This document shows, in pieces, positions 43,308 to 60,433 of a stretch of 64,000 bases of DNA (positions are counted from its first letter, which is position 1; every line of letters begins with the position of its first letter). The stretch is from Micromonospora_H sonneratiae (GTDB lineage Bacteria; Actinomycetota; Actinomycetes; Mycobacteriales; Micromonosporaceae). Location: the NCBI RefSeq assembly GCF_042679305.1, contig NZ_JBHTMP010000001.1, positions 248,001 through 312,000 of the forward strand. The letters are read 5' to 3'. The position numbers and the translations under genes were made by a program. The notes below the pieces were generated by a model. That model did no database searches, was not told the origin of the DNA, and was given only the letters and a program-made list of their open reading frames with translations.

Positions 43308-44194
43308 GACCGTCCCCGTTCTGCCCGGGCCTCCGCGACCGCGAGGGCGGCGCACGTGATGATGTCGAGGTTGCCGGCGTAGCGCGGGAACCAGTCGCCT
43401 CGGCCTTCGACCTCCACCATGATCGTGACCCGGTCTCCGGCGGCCACCGGCGGGACGACGACGCGATAGCCGGGGACGTACGACCTGATCAGCTTCTCCA
43501 TCATGCCGACGGACGCGCGCAGGGCGTCCAGGTCGATTCGTTCGGCGGTCGTCACCGCGATGGAGTTGCGCATGACGATGCCGGGCTCGGCGGGATTGAT
43601 GACCAGCACGGTCTTGGTACGCCGCACGCCGCAGAACTCGATGGTCGCCTGCTCGGTGGTGTGCACGTACTCGTCCAGGTTGGCTCGGGACGCGGGGCCG
43701 ACGCTGGCCGAGGCGCTGGCCGAGACGATCTCCAGGTAGTCGATCCCCTCCGCGGCCTCCGCCATGCAGTGGGCCATCGGAACCGCCGCCTGTCCCCCGC
43801 AGGTCACCATGCTGAGGTACTGCTCGTCGAGGCAGTCGTCCAGGTTGAGGGCCGGCACGCAGAACTTCCCGAGGTGCGCCGGCGTGAGGTCGACGAACGG
43901 CAGCCCGGTGGGCGCGATGAGCGACCAGTGGCGGGTGGCGTCCTCGGCCGAGGTCGCGTCGAAGACCAGGTCGATGTGCTCGGCGCGGGCGGTGATCGCG
44001 TCGATCCCGTCCACACTGGTGGGCACCCCGTGGCTGTCGGCCAGCTCGATTCCGGGTGATCCGGCGCGGCGTCCGGCGAACAGGACGCACTTCAGCAGGG
44101 GGGACGCCTCGACCTTCAACAGCAGATCGGTTCCGATGTTGCCCGTGCCCACGATCGCTACCCGAAGTGGTGGCGGGCTCGTATGGGTACTCAT
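43304..44194 (-). CDS. Acylating aldehyde dehydrogenase (MhpF/NikA-like)
   Basis: A 296-residue partner of the aldolase: NAD site VAIVGTGNIGTDLLLKV, FDATSAEDATRHW, catalytic Cys132 in VTCGGQAAVP, and VSASASASVGPASRANLDEYVHTTEQA. It interconverts acyl-CoA and aldehyde; the aldehyde passes through a channel to the aldolase. It is 59 bp after the terminal NRPS gene in the same direction. In a biosynthetic direction it would reduce an acyl-CoA to the aldehyde the aldolase needs. Confidence 0.92.
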   Translation of the reverse strand: MSTHTSPPPLRVAIVGTGNIGTDLLLKVEASPLLKCVLFAGRRAGSPGIELADSHGVPTSVDGIDAITARAEHIDLVFDATSAEDATRHWSLIAPTGLPFVDLTPAHLGKFCVPALNLDDCLDEQYLSMVTCGGQAAVPMAHCMAEAAEGIDYLEIVSASASASVGPASRANLDEYVHTTEQATIEFCGVRRTKTVLVINPAEPGIVMRNSIAVTTAERIDLDALRASVGMMEKLIRSYVPGYRVVVPPVAAGDRVTIMVEVEGRGDWFPRYAGNLDIITCAALAVAEARAERGRS

Positions 44195-44253
44195 CCAGTT
44201 CTTCCTCTCGCCCGGCCGCGCCCGGCGGGCGCGGCCGGCATCCGTGACAACGG

Positions 44254-47200
44254 TCAGCCCTCTCCGAGCACGTCGGTGATGACGCGGGCGAGCTCGGTGA
44301 CGAGCGGCGGCTTGATGACACTGAAGTGGTCACCCGGCACCCGGTGCACCCGCACACCGCCGGTGCAGAGCTCCTCCCAGCGCGCCAGGTAGTCCGGGTA
44401 GCTCTGACCGGACGTGACCTCGTGCTGGCCGCAGGCGAGTTCGTCGCTGACGATGAGCTCCAGCCGCCCCGGCCAGGGACGGTGCCGGTACTCGACGTCC
44501 ACCTCCATGACCTCGCGCCAGATCCGCACCACCCGTGGCCATGAATCCCCCACGCCCCGCTCGGGCAGCGTGATGCCGGTCTCCTCGTCGATGTCGTCGA
44601 CAAGGTGTTCGAGCAGGTCGAGGATTTCCCTACGGCGTTCCGGCGTATCGGCCTCGTCGCCACCGGTGCCCACCTCGTGGAGCAGCAGTTCGAGGCGGCG
44701 GATCAGGTCGAGCTCGCTCCAGGCGTCGGCGCGGGTGTGGATGTCCAGGCCCGGGTCGAGCAGGATCAGTGTCACCTCGTGCCCGTCCTCGACCAGCCGG
44801 TGGGCCATCTCGCTGGCGATGCCGCTGCCACCGCACCAGCTGAACAGCCGGTACGGTCCGTTCGGTTGGGCCCGGCGGAGTTCGTTGTCGTAACGTTCCG
44901 CCATCTCCGTGGTGGTGGGCGTACCCTCCGGGTGCGGGCCCGGCCATTCGAATGCCGCCACCGGCTGGTCCGGATGCAGGCACGGTGCCAGGCGCAGGTA
45001 CCAGTGGGCGCTGCCGCCACCGGGGTGCACGCAGAAGAGCGGGGGCCGGCCATCGCCGCCGCGCCGCAGCCACATCATCGCGCCGGCTGGTGCCGCCGGG
45101 TCCTGGAGTGTCGCCGCCAGCCCGGCGACGGTGCGGTGTTCGACGAACGAGCCGAACGTCAACTCGTAGCCGTGCCGGCTGCGCAGCGTCGCGGTCAGCC
45201 GCATCATCGCCAGCGAGTGGCCGCCGAGGTCGAAGAAGTCGTCGTGTACACCGATCCGCTCGATGTCGAGCGCCTCGCTCCAGGCGGTCGCGATGTGCCT
45301 TTCGATGTCCGAACGCGGCGCGACGTACTCGACGTCGGTCACCGGCCGTGAGCCGTCCGGCGTCGGAAGGGCGGTCCGGTCGACCTTGCCGTTCCGTGTG
45401 TACGAGAAGTCGTCCACGGAGAGGTAGTGGTGCGGAACGAGGTGTTCCGGTAACCGCTCACGCAGGTAGTCGCGCAGCGCGGCCGCGGACACCACGGTCC
45501 CGTTCGCGGGGCGGGTGTAGGCGACGAGCGAGGCGTCCGGGGTACCGGCCCGGTGCACGGCGACCACTGCGGCGGCCACCGCCGGATGGGCGGCGAGGGC
45601 GTGCTCGATCTCACCGAGCTCGATCCGGAACCCACGGACCTTGACCTGGTGGTCGCGGCGTCCGTGGAAGTGCAGCGTGCCGTCGGGGTCACGGGAGACC
45701 ACGTCGCCGGTGCGGTACATGCGATCCCCCGGTCGGGACGCGTACGGGTCCGGTACGAACCGCTCGGCGGTGAGTCCCGGCCGGTTGAGGTATCCGCGCA
45801 CCACGCCCGCCCCGCCGAGCATCAGTTCCCCACGTACACCGGGGGGTACCAGGCGCAGTTCGTCGTCGACGACGTAGGCGCGCACGTTGTGCAGCGGAAG
45901 TCCGATCGGCGGCGGTGCCGTGTCCGTGGCCCGCAACTCCGCGATGGTGGCGACAACGGTGGTCTCGGTGGGTCCGTAGGCGTGCAGGACCCGAACCTGG
46001 CCGGCCCACCGCGCCGCCTGGTCGGCCGTGCATGCCTCACCACCGGTGATCAGCACCCGCAGGCGCGGAAAGGCGGCCGGGTCGAGGCGGTCCAGCAGCG
46101 GTGGCGGCAGGGTCATGTGGGTCAGCTCGGCCGCGTGGCGGCGCAGGTCACCGGGGTCGGTGTCCGGTGGGGGCAGCACCAGCGTCGCGCCGTTGGCGAG
46201 GGCCAGGAGGATCTCCCAGACCGACGCGTCGAAGCTGGGCGAGGCGAACTGCAGTACCTCGTCCCCGGCGTGCGCGTCCAGGACCCGCCGCTGGGCGTGG
46301 CAGAAGTTGAGCACGCTGCGGTGGGTGACCGCGACCCCCTTGGGCCGCCCGGTGGAGCCCGACGTGTAGATGACGTAGGCGAGGTTGTCCCCGCTGAGCT
46401 GTACCGCCGGCGGGTAGGCCGCCTCGGGTCGACCGTTCGCGAGGTCGGCGACCAGCACCGTCGCGGTCGTGCGCGGCAGCCTCGGGGCCAGGTCGGCATC
46501 GGTCAGTACGACCACGGGCGCTGCGTCGCGGATCATTTCGCCGATCCGCTCGGCGGGATAGGCGGGATCGAGGGGTAGGTACGCTCCGCCGGCCTTGAGA
46601 ACTGCCAGCATCGCGACGATGAGGTCGATCCCGCGGGGCAGGTGGATGCCGACGACGGTGTCCGCCCGGACGCCCAGTTCTCCGAGGCGTACGGCGAGGC
46701 GGTCGGAGCGGTTGTCCAGTTCGCCGTAGCTGAGCATGGCGTCGCCGTGCCGCACCGCCACCTCGGCGGGCGCGGCGGCTGCGCGCTGGGCGACAAGGTC
46801 GTGGATGAACGGCGCCGCCGGGAACGGTTCGACGGGCTGGTACGCCTCGACCGCCCAGGCCCGGTCGGCGGCGCTCAGGCCGACGTCCGTGTCGCCGTCC
46901 GGGTCGGCGGCCATCGCCTCCAACACGTGCCGGTAGGTCCGGGCCAGCAGTTCGAGGTAGTGCCGGTCGATGTCTACGGGCCGGGCGCCCAGCCGCAGGA
47001 CTCCCGGGAAGGTCCACACGTCCAGCCCGACGCTGCTCGGGCTGAAGTCGTCGACCATCTCGACCGACTCGGCGGGGCCGTCGAGTACGTGGAAGTCCAG
47101 GTACGAGAAGCCGACCCGTAGCAGTGGTGTGCCGTTGCCCCACTCCCGTTGCATGGACGGCAGCGGGTAGCGGCGGTGCGGCCAGAGGCGCGCCTCACCG

Positions 47201-50200
47201 GCGAAGACGGCCTGGACCAGCGCGCGCCAGGTACGGGCGGAGGTGTCGGCGGCGAACGGCACGGTGTTGAGGTACATGCCGAACACCTCGTCGCCGCGCA
47301 GCCGCTCGGGCCGGCCGTTGCACAGCAGGCCGCTGAAGAACCGCCGTCGGCCGGTGACGATGCTCATCACCTTCAGGTGCGCGGTGTGCAGCACGCTCTT
47401 CAGCGAGGTGCCGGCGGCAGCGGAGAGCCGGCGCAGTCCGGAACGCAGGTCGGCCCACGGCACCTCGATGATGTTCGCCGGGGCGTCCGACTCGGTGCCC
47501 CACTCCGGCGGGAGTTCGAGCCGGTCCGACCCGGCGACGGTCGCCGCCCAGAAGTCGCGGTCCGTCGTCGAGGCGAGGGACTCGCGCTCGCGGGCGACGA
47601 GGTCGGCGAACCGCACCGCCGGTGGTGGCGGCAGGGCGGGCTGCTCACCCCGGCGCAGCGTCCGGTACAGCGAGATCAGCATCGCCACCGTGGAGGTGTG
47701 GCTCCAGCCGTCGAGGATCGCGTGGCTCTCCGAGTGGGTCAGCAGCCATTCGGAGTCACTTGTCTGGTGTACGTGATAGCGCAGCAGCGGCGCCGTGGTG
47801 ATGTCGAACGGCCGGACTCGTTCGTCCCGCAGGTGCGTGCGTACCACCTCCTCCTGCTTGTCGGGCAGTTGCCCGCGCAGGTCGTCGTAGTCGATCGGCA
47901 GGTCCACCGACGCATGGACGAGTTGCATCAGCTCGGAGTAGCTGGACAGGTCGAACGACGTTCGCAGGATCTCGTGCCGGTCCGTGAGGAGTCGGCCAGC
48001 TTCCCGCAGCGTGTCCAGCGAGAAGGACAGCTCGTCGTTGATCCGGTAGCAGGAGACGTTGCGGTAGACCGGCCGGTCGCCGCCGGACAGCATCTCGAAC
48101 AGCATGCCCGCCTGGTTCTGGGTGATCGGATAGGCGTCGACAAGGCCGTCCGGCAGCCGGCTCCGATCCGCGTCGCTCACCAGCGCGAACCGGTCAATGG
48201 TCGGCTCAGCTTCCTCGACCGGCTCGGTCTGGACGACCACGCCCGCCAGGTCGGCCACGCTCTGGTGGGTGAACAGATCCTGGACCGACACCGCGAGGCC
48301 GGCCGAGCGCAGCAGCCCCACCATCCGGATCGCCCGCATCGAGTCGCCGCCGAGTAGGAAGAAGCTGTCCGTCACACCGACCGTGTCGATGCCGAGCGCC
48401 ACACCGAACGCGTCGGCTATCCGCTTCTCAAGCTCGTTGCGCGGGGCGACGTAGCCGTCGCCCACGCCGCCGGGTGCCGGGTCGGGTGCCGGCAGGGCGC
48501 GACGGTCCACCTTGCCGCTGGCGGTCAGTGGCAGGGTGGGCAGGATCGCCCAGCGCGCCGGGACCATCGCGTCCGGCAGGCGATCAAGCAGGTACGCCCG
48601 TACCTGGTCGACGGTTTCCGGCCCGACAAGGTAGCCGACGAGCTGCTCGTCATGGACGACGACCGCCGCCGCCGTGACGCCGGGAGCCTCGTGCAGTACG
48701 GCCTCGACCTCGCCGAGCTCGATGCGCTGGCCACGGATCTTCACCTGGTGGTCGATCCGGCCGAGGTACTCGATGCTGCCGTCGCCCCGCCAGCGGGCCA
48801 GGTCGCCGGTGCGGTACAGGCGCCGTCCCGGCGCGGTGGCGAACGGGTCGGGGACGAACCGTTCGGCGGTCAGCGCGGCCCGGCCGAGGTAGCCCCGGGC
48901 GAGCTGTACGCCACCGATCAGCAGCTCACCGGGGACACCGACCGGGGTGGGCGCCAGGGCGGCATCGACGATGTAGGCGGTGGTGTTGGCGATCGGACGA
49001 CCGATGGTGACCGGCTCGCCGGGCTCACACCGCACCGCGGTGACGTCGACCGCGGTTTCCGTCGGGCCGTACAGGTTGTGCAGCTGGCATCCGATCCGCT
49101 CGTGCACCCGGGCGGCCAGCTCGGGCGGCAGCGCCTCGCCACTGCAGATCAGCCGCCGCAGGGACGGCATCGGTCGGACGGGCTCGGCCAGGAAGGCCCG
49201 GAGCATCGACGGTACGAAGTGGACGGTGGTGATCTCCTCGGTCCGGATCAGATCGGCCAGGTACGCCGGGTCACGGTGCCCGCCGGGACGGGCGAGGACC
49301 AGCGTCGCGCCGGTGACCAGCGGCCAGAAGAGTTCCCACACCGACACGTCGAACCCGACCGGCGTCTTCTGCAACACCCGGTCGGAGGCGTCGAGCCGGT
49401 AGGCGTCCTGCATCCACAGCAGTCGGTTGACGATCGCGCGGTGCTCGATCAGAGCGCCCTTGGGGCGGCCGGTCGACCCGGACGTGTAGATGAGATACGC
49501 GGCGTGCTCGGGGGTGATCCCTTCGGACGGTGCCGGATCGCCGGCGGGCGATTCGTGGTCCCCGGTGGACATGAAGTCTTCGGTGATCACCAGGCGGGCG
49601 CCCGAGTCGCGCATCATGAAGTCACGGCGTTGTGCCGGGAGGTCGGGGTCCAGCGGCAGATAGGCCGCGCCGGCCTTCAGGATCGCCACCAGCGCCCGCA
49701 TCAGGTCCAGGCCGCGGGGCAGGCAGACGGCCACGACGGACTCCGGTCCGACCCCGGCTCGGCGCAGGCGCCGCGCGAGGACGCCGGCCTCGGTGTGCAA
49801 CCGGCGGTACGACAGTTCCTCGCCACCGAAGCGCAGCGCGACCGCGTCGGGTGTGCGGGCCGCCTGCGCGTCCAGCAGCTCGGTCAGGGTCGCGGCCGGG
49901 TAGCTCGCCGTCGTCGGTCCGTGGTGTTCGTCGACCACGACGGGGGTGGTGTCCGCCGGCGCCTCGGTCAACTGGTGGCACAGCGGGTGGTGGCGGTAGT
50001 CGACGGTGGTGTCGTTCCAGGCCCTGAGCTGGGCCGCTTCGGCGTCGGTGAGGATGGGCAGCCGGGTGACCGGGGTGTCCGGGTCGGTGGCGACCGCGGT
50101 CAACAACTGCCGGTAGTGCCCGGCCAACCGCTCCACGGTCGCGGTGTCGAACAGCGCCGTCGGGAAGTCCACCCCGCCGGAGAGGGAGCCGTCCGCCTCC

Positions 50201-51464
50201 TCGACCAGCCCGAGCGTCAGGTCGAACTTCGCCGTGGTCGGGCCGGCGGACAGCTCCTCCCCGACCAGGCCAGCGGCATCGAAGGCGGCTGACCCGCCCT
50301 CCTGGAAGAGGAACATGGTCTGGAACAGCGGATTGCGGGACAGGTCCCGCTCCGGGGACAACACGTCCACGATGCGCTCGAACGGCACGTCCTGATGGGA
50401 CTGCGCGTCCAGCACCGTCTCCCGCACCCGGGCCAGCAACTCGACGAAGTTCGGCCCGCCGGACAGGTCGGTCCGCAGCACCAGCGTGTTGAGGAAGAGT
50501 CCGACCAGGCCATGCACCTCCAGCCGGTCCCGACCGGCGGACGGGGTGCCCACCGCGACGTCGGTCTGTCCGGTGTAACGGGCCAGCAGGATCTGGAACG
50601 CGGCCAGCAGCACCATGAACGGGGTGGCGTTGTGCGCCCGGCCCAGCTCCCTCAACTGGCCGGCCACGGCGGCCGGTACCGCGAAGGTGACCAGCCCGCC
50701 GTCCGGGTTCCAGACCGGCGGCCGGGGCCGGTCGGTCGGTAGTTCCAGCGATGCCAGCCCGGCCAGCCGGTCCCGCCAGTGGTCCACCTGCCGGTCCAGC
50801 CGGTCGCCGGCGAGCCGCGCCCGCTGCCAGACCGCGAAGTCCGCGTACTGGATGGGCAGCGGGGCGAGCGGCGAGGGCCGGTCGGCGACGAACGCGTCGT
50901 AGAGGGCGGCCAGTTCGCGGAGGATGATCTCCTCCGACCAGCCGTCGGAGGAGATGTGGTGCAGGCCGAGCACCAGGGCGTGCTCGTCGTCGGCGAGGCG
51001 GACCAGCCTCACCCGTAGCGCCGGACCGGCTGCCAGGTCGATCGGCTCCGGCACGGCAAGCAGCCCGGTCAGCCGCTCCTCGGCCGTGTCCCGGTCGGTG
51101 CCACCGAGATCGGTGACGGCCACCTCTACCGGAGCGGGCGGGTCGACGACCTGCGCCGGTTCGCCGTCGACCACGACGTACCGGGTCCGCAGGATCTCGT
51201 GCCGGGCCACCAGCGCGGCCAGCGCCCGGGACAGCGCGTCCCGGTGCAGCGGGCCGCGCAGCCGCAGACCGACGGACATCAGGTACCCGGTGCCACCGGG
51301 CTGCAACTGGTCGAGCATCCAGAGCCGGTGCTGCCCGAAGGACAGCGGCAGCGGGCCGGTACGGGGCGCCGGGGTGATGGTGTCGGCGCGGGTTTGCCCG
51401 GCACCGCGCAGGCGCCGTTCCAGCAGTTCCTGCCGCAGGGACGCGCTCGGGGCGTGGCTCGCGG

Positions 51465-51468
<4 letters not shown>
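44254..51468 (-). CDS. Terminal nonribosomal peptide synthetase, C-A-T-C-A-T-TE
   Basis: A two-module chain of 2404 residues with a release domain. C1 (about 35-475) has HHISSDG at 170-176. A1 (about 525-1010; YTSGSTG from 661) gives the pocket residues D-V-W-H-I-S-L-V-D in GrsA numbering, the serine code. T1 carries LGGDS with Ser1043. C2 (about 1105-1555) has SHAILDG (His1249, Asp1253) instead of HHxxxDG and an unusual entry (DAYPITQNQAGMLFEML). A2 (about 1575-2050; YTSGSTG from 1701) reads D-A-W-T-I-G-A-V-V, close to the phenylalanine code. T2 has LGGHS with Ser2085. TE (about 2150-2404) has SWCGGS, with Cys2212 at the nucleophile, and His2381 in GDHF. The GTG start overlaps the upstream NRPS stop by 4 bp. 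Confidence 0.93.
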
Positions 51469-57986
<6,518 letters not shown>

Positions 57987-58309
57987 TTGTTCCGCCTCCG
58001 TGTCCGGGCCGGCACCCTCGGATGCCGCAGGGATTGCTGTTCTTCCTCAGGGCGTGGAGGCACCGGTACCTCTGCGCGTCGCTACGTCGGCCATGGGTCA
58101 GGTCCGTCCGACTGACCACCGGTTTCGCAGCAGGACCCAGCCTCGCCGCGCAGGGGGCAGGCGGGAAGAGAAGCCTCGGCAAGGCTCGCTACGCGTTTTT
58201 CTGCCGGTCTTTCTCTACACCCGCCGACCGCCCACCGGCAGGGTTTGTCCGGCAGTGGGAGCAGTGCCGTGTCGTACGACGCGGCTGCCCTTTCGAAGGA
58301 GGAGCCGGC
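57987..58309. promoter_or_regulatory. 323-bp divergent promoter region of the two NRPS operons
   Basis: Both biosynthetic operons start here, so promoters in both directions must lie inside. I could not pick convincing -35/-10 pairs. A less GC-rich patch with a short T run (about 58190-58215: CTACGCG then TTTTTC) follows an AGCCT/AGGCT repeat, and CCCACCGG...CCGGCAGTGGG (about 58225-58255) is an imperfect inverted repeat; both are candidates for regulator binding. No pathway regulator gene is in the window. Confidence 0.45.
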
Positions 58310-58528
58310 ATGTCCGACGAGAACGCCGACGGGCGCACGTACCGGGTCGTGGTGAACGACGAGGAGCAGTACTCGACCTGGCTGGGAGACCGGGAGCTGC
58401 CACTGGGGTGGCACGCGGAGGGCACCGAGGGAACCCTCCAGGAGTGCCTCGCCCGGATCGAAGAGGTGTGGACCGACATGCGCCCGCTGAGCCTGCGCCG
58501 GCGTATGGAGCAGGCGGCGGGCCGGTAG
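58310..58528 (+). CDS. MbtH-like protein
   Basis: A 72-residue helper that binds adenylation domains and aids their folding and activity. The family pattern is almost complete: VVNDEEQYSTW, LPLGW, CLARIEEVWTDMRPLSLRRR. Its AAGGAGGAG site before the ATG at 58310 is among the strongest in the window. It is the first gene of the rightward NRPS operon and probably serves the A domains of both operons. Confidence 0.95.
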   Translation: MSDENADGRTYRVVVNDEEQYSTWLGDRELPLGWHAEGTEGTLQECLARIEEVWTDMRPLSLRRRMEQAAGR

Positions 58529-58537
58529 TCGTGACGG

Positions 58538-60433
58538 ATGGCAAAGCTGACCGAGACCGACCGGCACCGGATGCTGGTGGAGTGGAACGACACCACGATC
58601 CGCTACCCGACTGACCCGTGCCTGCACGAGTTGGTCGAGGAACAGGTAGGGCGTACCCCGGATGCGATCGCCGTGGTGTCCGAGGAGCGGACCGTCGACT
58701 ACGCCGGGTTGAATCGCGAGGCCAATCGGCTCGCCCGCCGGCTGCGTGCGGTCGGCGTGGGCGCCGAGTCGGTGGTGGGGGTCTGTCTACACCGCAGTGT
58801 CGATCTGGTGGTCGCCCTGCTGGGAGTACTCAAGGCCGGGGGTGCCTACCTACCGGTGGACCCGGACTACCCGGCTGAGCGGCAACGGTACCTGCTCACC
58901 GATTCACGTGCGGCAGCGGTGATCACCGGCCCGGGGACCGACCACCCCCAACTGGCCACCGTCACCGGGGCTCTGATCCGGATCGACGAGGAGCAACCGG
59001 CCGGGCCGGACGGTGATCTGGATCCGGTGACCGACCCCGGTAACGCCGCCTACGTCATCTACACCTCCGGCTCCACCGGCCGCCCGAAGGGTGTGGTCGT
59101 GGAGCACCGGGCGATCGTCAACCGGGTCCGCTGGATGCCGGACGCCGAGGGCACCGACGGCGGAGTGGTGTTGCAGAAGACACCGTTCAGCTTCGACGTC
59201 TCGGTCTGTGAACTCTTCTCCCCGCTGACCACCGGCGCCACCCTGGTGATGGCCCGCCCCGGCGGACACCGCGACCCGGCGTACCTGGCCCGGGTGGTCG
59301 CCCAGCGGCAGGTCACGTCGATCCGCTTCGTGCCGTCGATGCTACGCGCCTTCCTGGACGTACTGCCGTCCGGCGAGGTCGACCTGCCGTCCGTACGCCA
59401 GGTGCTGTGCAGCGGCGAGGCACTCCCCCCGGACCTGGTGGTCGCGGCACACGAGCGGTTGAACTGCGACGTGCTCAACCTGTACGGCCCGACCGAGGCG
59501 GCGGTGGAGGTGACCAGCACCCACTGTCTGCCAGGGGAGGCAGTGACGATAGGCCGGCCGGTGGCCAACACCCGCACGTACATCGTGGACGACGACCTGC
59601 ATCCGGTACCGGTGGGCGAGGTCGGCGAGTTGATGCTCGCCGGCGTTCAGCTGGCCCGGGGATATCTCGGCCAGCCCACGCTGACCGCCGCCAGCTTCCT
59701 GCCGGACCCGTTCACCGACGAACCCGGCCAGCGCATGTACCGCACCGGGGATCTGGCCCGGTACCGGCCGGACGGGAACATCCAGTACCTCGGACGGCTG
59801 GACCATCAGGTGAAGATCCGGGGCTTCCGGATCGAGCTGGGCGAGATCGAGACGGTGCTTGCCGAGCACCCGGACGTGCGCGGCGCCGTGGTGAACCCAC
59901 GGCCGGGCGCGGCCGGTGGCACACAGCTGGTCGCCTACCTGCTGCCGGCCCGGTCGGGCCCGGTGGACCACCGGGACGTACGGGAACACCTGGCACGGCG
60001 GGTGCCGGAGTACATGGTGCCGCACCTCTGGATGACCCTCGACGAGCTACCGCTGACCAGCAGCGGAAAGGTGGACCGGGAACAGCTGCCGGCGCCTGCC
60101 CCGATCCCGTCGACGGCCGACGACGGGCCGTCCGTGGCGCCCCGTACGCCCACCGAACGGGCGGTCGCCGAGGTCTGGGCCGAGGTGCTGGAGGTCGACC
60201 AGTGCGGGGTGCATGACGACTTCTTCGACCTGGGTGGCCACTCGCTGCTGGCGACCCAGGTCATCGCGTTGCTGCACGAACGATTTCCGGTCGTCCTGCC
60301 GGTCAGTGCCGTCTTCGAGGCACCGACCGTGGCGGAGCTGGCGGCGGTGGTCCAGCGGGCCGTCGAGGAACACGTCGCCCGACTGTCCGAGTCCGAACTA
60401 GACCAAATCCTGGCGCAGGTAGGCGAACAGTGA
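58538..60433 (+). CDS. Free-standing NRPS adenylation-thiolation protein
   Basis: A 631-residue A-T didomain with no condensation domain, so it either starts the peptide or loads a residue in trans. YTSGSTGRPKG begins at residue 175; RTGDLARYRPDGNIQYLGR and SSGKVDRE complete the A domain; the carrier site is LGGHS with Ser569. The pocket reads D-V-C-R-L-S-L-V-E: a serine-type frame with Trp239 to Cys, His278 to Arg and Asp331 to Glu, so a different substrate is expected. It follows the MbtH gene by 9 bp and overlaps the next NRPS gene by 4 bp (GTGA). Confidence 0.92.
   Translation: MAKLTETDRHRMLVEWNDTTIRYPTDPCLHELVEEQVGRTPDAIAVVSEERTVDYAGLNREANRLARRLRAVGVGAESVVGVCLHRSVDLVVALLGVLKAGGAYLPVDPDYPAERQRYLLTDSRAAAVITGPGTDHPQLATVTGALIRIDEEQPAGPDGDLDPVTDPGNAAYVIYTSGSTGRPKGVVVEHRAIVNRVRWMPDAEGTDGGVVLQKTPFSFDVSVCELFSPLTTGATLVMARPGGHRDPAYLARVVAQRQVTSIRFVPSMLRAFLDVLPSGEVDLPSVRQVLCSGEALPPDLVVAAHERLNCDVLNLYGPTEAAVEVTSTHCLPGEAVTIGRPVANTRTYIVDDDLHPVPVGEVGELMLAGVQLARGYLGQPTLTAASFLPDPFTDEPGQRMYRTGDLARYRPDGNIQYLGRLDHQVKIRGFRIELGEIETVLAEHPDVRGAVVNPRPGAAGGTQLVAYLLPARSGPVDHRDVREHLARRVPEYMVPHLWMTLDELPLTSSGKVDREQLPAPAPIPSTADDGPSVAPRTPTERAVAEVWAEVLEVDQCGVHDDFFDLGGHSLLATQVIALLHERFPVVLPVSAVFEAPTVAELAAVVQRAVEEHVARLSESELDQILAQVGEQ

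Noticed and set aside
40469..44194. Hydratase-aldolase-dehydrogenase set taken as a plain aromatic-degradation operon
   Set aside because: No dioxygenase, hydrolase or tautomerase gene accompanies it, and the genes are coupled within a one-strand NRPS operon; a catabolic role remains possible but is not favoured.
42279..44663. One 794-codon minus-strand frame covering aldolase and more
   Set aside because: Only the last 342 codons look like a protein family; the upstream part crosses the dehydrogenase and NRPS genes in a wrong frame. The ATG at 43307 with a 4-bp overlap is the natural start.
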